DNA of 64,000 nucleotides, taken from NCBI GenBank assembly GCA_905221615.1, contig CAJNDT010004946.1:425309-489308 (forward strand). Direction: 5' to 3'. Origin of the DNA: Symbiodinium sp. CCMP2592. Its lineage: Eukaryota > Sar > Dinophyceae > Suessiales > Symbiodiniaceae. Positions within the stretch are counted from its first letter, which is position 1, and each line of letters begins with the position of its first letter. Below the pieces are notes generated by a model. It had not been told where the DNA came from. It did no database searches and saw only the letters and a list, made by a program, of their open reading frames with translations. A program made the translations under genes and the position numbers. This document shows, piece after piece, positions 60,485-64,000 of this stretch.

Positions 60485-63400
60485 AAGAAGAGCGAACAGA
60501 CTCGTATACACTGGACAAGCTGGGAGCAGAACCCGCCATGTTTCCAGTGATGCGGTGGGCTTAAGCTTCCGATCGCTGAATCTCAAGTCTTCAGGCACGG
60601 GATTCGAAGGCTAGGAAGTAAAGGGTCGGTACGCATGCTGGAAGGTCCGTTGTGGATGTTGTAGATCCGCTATAAATGCAAGCTTTCGTGGCGCCTCTAC
60701 ATGTCTGCGGATATCCTATCCTTTATTCGTGGACTTTCTTAGCACCAGGGTTGCAGTCTGCTTCAGCATTTACCGTATTTGGGCTGTGCGAGGGCAGTGC
60801 TCTTTCCGCAAGTTACCGCACCATGCATCTCATGACCCTTGCACGCCAACTTGAGGGCTCTTGAAGCTATGCATACTTGATCATAATAATACCTGGCAAA
60901 GAAATCAATCGAGTCGAGCGGCTGGGAACCACCAGGTTCTCACGCCTGCATTTTAACTAGCTTCGGCTGTGGCTCGAGACAGACGTGTGACAATCTCGGC
61001 CCTCTAGATGCAGGGCACATGCCTCGGCGTGTTCAACTTCTACCGAGACAACTGACTGGGCATGCATGCCGGATCTGCTTCCCAAACACCGCCGCACAAG
61101 TTATGAAGATCATATGCACATGTCGCATGTAACTTCTGTTTGCAAACGGCTCTTGCCACAACACATCTGATTAAAGTGGCTAAAGACGTCCGAGGAAGGT
61201 CTTCACACTAGGTTAGAAATCAGAGTCTCACCGAAGAAAGTCCCAGCAACCAAACCTTCAAGAACATCTGAAACTCTATACCACGAGCAAAGCTATGGCC
61301 TAAGCTTTGCGAGGAGTGGGCCGTCCCCGGGCAGCTGGCTCGTCTGGGCCTTTGAACATTGACTTAGATATGCTTAGATTCGGCTTAGATATGCAGTTGG
61401 TTAGCTGTTGGCTATTGAAGCCATGCTTTTCTGCCACGCACCCCTGTGTTTGCAATGCCGCTGTATTCAAACTTCTTCCTGCAAAGCAACTTTTGCAGGT
61501 TGCGAGGGTGAGAAGCTTGAGCTTCTACATTGTCTAAAACATTCTCCGGAGTGTGTAGGGCTTGTTCGGGCTTCTTGGTTTTTGGGAGCCCCACCCCCCA
61601 ACCCCCACCCTCTCGCAAGGATGGCAATCAAGTGTACACCAGATGTGAAAACATGGCCAACACGCAGCTTATGCAAAGCCTCGCCTTGAGTGGAATGGCA
61701 CTCGTGCTGGTCGTGAATTGGCACGGAGGTGTCTTAACAAGTGCGGCGGTCGGCTATCACAAAGAGCTGGGGTCCAAGGCACCGGCCACCCGCACAACGA
61801 ATCGCTGCATCTGCGGATCGTAAGATTCGACCCGACCCCACCTCAGCAAGGCTGCGACTGGGAAACTTCACTTCTCAAAATACGGCAGCAGGATGTGCCC
61901 GATTCCATCTACCTGCGAAATCCCCGACAGCCGATGAGGACTGCGACGCAGCGAAAGATACCCTTGAAAATCCGCTGCCTGTCTGAGAGCCTTGTTTCAC
62001 CATCGCATAGCACTTCCGAAAGTTGAATTTCACAAGTGTCATCGTAGACCATCCACAGGCACTCACATCTTCCAAGCTTCCAGCAACCGTCGAACATCCG
62101 CAACAGCATTTGGGCTCTGGCTGTCCATTGAACTCGGGAGACCGGATCAGGTCTATGATGATGACCATCCGCCCGATGAGCTGGTGACCATCCTCCGCGT
62201 GCTGAGGACGGACGACAGTCGGCTCAAGCGGGCCTACCGGATTACGACCTCCTCTCGGTCCTCCGCGCCGGATGCCACACCTGGCTCGGGCCTCAAGTGT
62301 CGGCCCCTAAACCGTGACGTTCAACAAAGAACGGAGAGCCCCACAAAGCACGGATTTGATGTGCAGAAAGTTTATGACGTTCACAGCCGAGCAGATCGAG
62401 ATCTGGCTCTTGCGCAGAGAGTCTCATCTTCAAGCTGCAGGTGGCTGTTGCTTAAGAGCTCAGCGACATCGTTAGGGGCGATGAGGCCGAGGTCGCAGTT
62501 CGGGGCCGATCTGGCTGCGAAGCTTATGAGGAGGCGGAAGGTCTGTTCAGCTGGGTCACAGCACCAAATGTTGATTCGGGCTGCGGGCTGCCACCTTACA
62601 CCCCTCCCCCCCATCATGCCTCAAACTGCACGACGTCTTGAATGCCCGCGTTCCCCAGATGCCGAGCAGATCAGACCCCTTCGCTTCCACCATTATGATT
62701 CTTGGCATGCCCGCCCTGCGAATCCTCATGGAGTCCTGACGTCCAAAACACTGTGCGCTGCTTCCCTGCCCCATTGCCTATCCAAATCCCTCACACCCCG
62801 CAGCACATCTCGCGAAGTCAAGCCTGGTCCCATCGCAGAAGGCTCCGGCGACACGGAAGAGCTAGCATAAGCCTCGAAACGAAAGAGCTAGCGAAGGCCT
62901 CGCTATCCGGTCCGTTAAGTTAAATCATGTCTTGGACTTCGAGATTTCGGGAGACAAGCTGCAGAATACCACGCGTGGAATTGCAGCGTTAACTACACAA
63001 CATGAACAGGATACAAACAAGCTGCATGCCAGCATTAGCCTGTCGCCGGTGTTGCGAGCAGCATGCATCGTTATGGCTAATTGTATTCGGTGCTGTCGGC
63101 CCTCCCTCAGACTCGGATCCAGAACTGCAAGATCGAACTGTACACGGGCGTGTGTGACACGATGTAGCAACGACCTCAGCCAACCAAGCCTACAACGAAG
63201 AAGCTCTTGAAGCCCTCCAAACCAAAAAGGCCAATGCCAGCAACCCGTTCTGCCCAGCCTCTGCCTGCTCGGTGCCTGTCACAGAGGGCTGGGGAGTGTA
63301 TGTGGGATGCGTCGGGTCAAGGGGTAATTTCACGGGGTGTGGTTGGGGTGAGGGGGGGCGGGGGGTGGCGAAGGCCAAAGCCAAGGTTGCAAGGCTTCCA

Positions 63401-63527
63401 CAGCGACAAAAGTGTCTCATGTTAACAGCCCCGCCCTGCCCTGCAGAAGTTGAAACAAGCAAGCTAGTAGACATGTCCTGGCTAACTGAGCTTGTGGCTG
63501 AATACAAAGTTTCGCTACATTAAGGCT
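60485..63527. other. Host flank right of the viral element, no gene recognised
   Basis: The longest open frame, 61992-62870 (plus, 292 codons), is Arg/Ser/Pro-rich without a recognisable motif and overlaps other open frames. I do not call it a gene. The remainder is short ORFs. Confidence 0.5.
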
Positions 63528-63590
63528 GACACACACACACACACACGCGGGCACACACACATGCAAACACACAACTACGCACACATGTGT
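63528..63590. repeat. CA dinucleotide microsatellite
   Basis: (AC)n with interruptions (ACACGCGGGCACACACACATGC). Confidence 0.85.
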
Positions 63591-64000
63591 ATACGATGAA
63601 AGCAACCCTGCATCCACTAGTTTGCCCAAGGAACAAAGTAGCCACCAACCAAATCAGTGATTCAATTGCAGGGTCAGGGAACAGTTGCCCATGAGCCGCC
63701 AAGGGCTCGAATTAGAACTATATATATTACCTGTATCTCTCGTTAAATCTATGTAAAAGGTGTATAGACCTACTTGTCGGGTATCTTGAGGAACTAAACC
63801 TTAACCTTTGGAAATATGTTGGGAATATACAGGGAATATCGTACTCTACTGCTAGGTGTGTGTATATCTATATGTATCTGTATACACACCTGTTCGCACA
63901 GCTAATGCATAAACCCACCTCTCTCTTTCCTCGCTAACTTATACCGGGTGCCGAGATGTCTCCAACTTATAACTGCTCCATGTACAGAAAGTGCAAACCA
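63591..64000. other. Right end of window, nothing recognised
   Basis: About 400 bp of mixed sequence with TATATATTACC- and GTGTGTATATCTATATGT-type stretches. No ORF of note. Confidence 0.5.

Noticed and set aside
38930-60490. Target-site duplication around the viral element
   Set aside because: Flanking hexamers CGTCTA and AAGAAG do not match, nor do shorter words.
61992-62870. 292-codon plus-strand ORF
   Set aside because: Arg/Ser/Pro-rich, no recognised motif, overlapping ORFs on the same stretch; could contain exons but I cannot support it.
1-64000. tRNA, rRNA and spliced-leader RNA genes
   Set aside because: None seen by eye; the tRNA-Met-like 13-mer at 13139 is a primer site. A covariance-model scan would be decisive.

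Overview
The window looks like nuclear DNA of a dinoflagellate (inference). The flanks are of middling base composition and gene-poor, and are full of microsatellites and minisatellites. They carry a decayed ubiquitin-protease-like gene of a type I associate with multi-copy dinoflagellate genes, a Copia retrotransposon with the extra domains seen in dinoflagellate copies, and a degenerate CCCTAAA-type (plant/alveolate telomere-like) minisatellite. Two inserted elements carry nearly all the recognisable genes.

Layout. 1-1490: frameshifted ubiquitin-specific-protease-like gene. 1661-1962: triplet microsatellite. 5442-13458: complete-ended Copia element on the minus strand, with 307-bp LTRs that look identical and a perfect 5-bp target duplication (GAATT). 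Its polyprotein has Gag, protease, a methyltransferase-like region, a D,D35E integrase, a 2OG-oxygenase-like region, RNase H and a membrane/SAP tail, but the reverse transcriptase domain is missing. 13464-38935: mostly non-genic, with a SINE-like 245-bp insertion (14-bp target duplication, G20 run), a telomere-like array, a 41-bp minisatellite interrupted by a large inverted-repeat minisatellite, and other simple repeats.

38936-60484: the main find, an AT-rich integrated DNA virus of the Polinton-like / virophage-like class, about 21.5 kb between inverted termini. Left to right it encodes three small unknown proteins and a broken fourth (minus), the packaging ATPase (plus), a myristoylation-motif protein, an S74-chaperone fibre, the double jelly-roll major capsid protein, a short charged protein and a lipase (all minus), the penton/minor capsid protein and a run of small proteins including a DUF5754-like one (plus), a small basic protein (minus), then a DNA polymerase-helicase-HNH-like fusion, a GIY-YIG endonuclease and an rve (DDE) integrase (plus). 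Morphogenesis genes occupy the middle and replication/integration genes the right. Six genes carry frameshifts or stops (ATPase, capsid, lipase, polymerase-helicase, a zinc-motif protein and a tiny ORF). The integrase, fibre, penton and GIY-YIG genes are open.

The viral element has its own signals: an AT-rich start-proximal motif, and perfect hairpins whose stems contain the stop codons, as in the 'hairpin rule' known for mimiviruses and their virophages. It also has small GC-rich palindromes scattered through it, some inside coding sequence. Between the integrase and the right terminus lies 1.6 kb of host-like sequence with an exon-like ORF, and the right terminus is built from five tandem units that resemble the terminal inverted repeat. 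60485-64000: host sequence without a recognisable gene.
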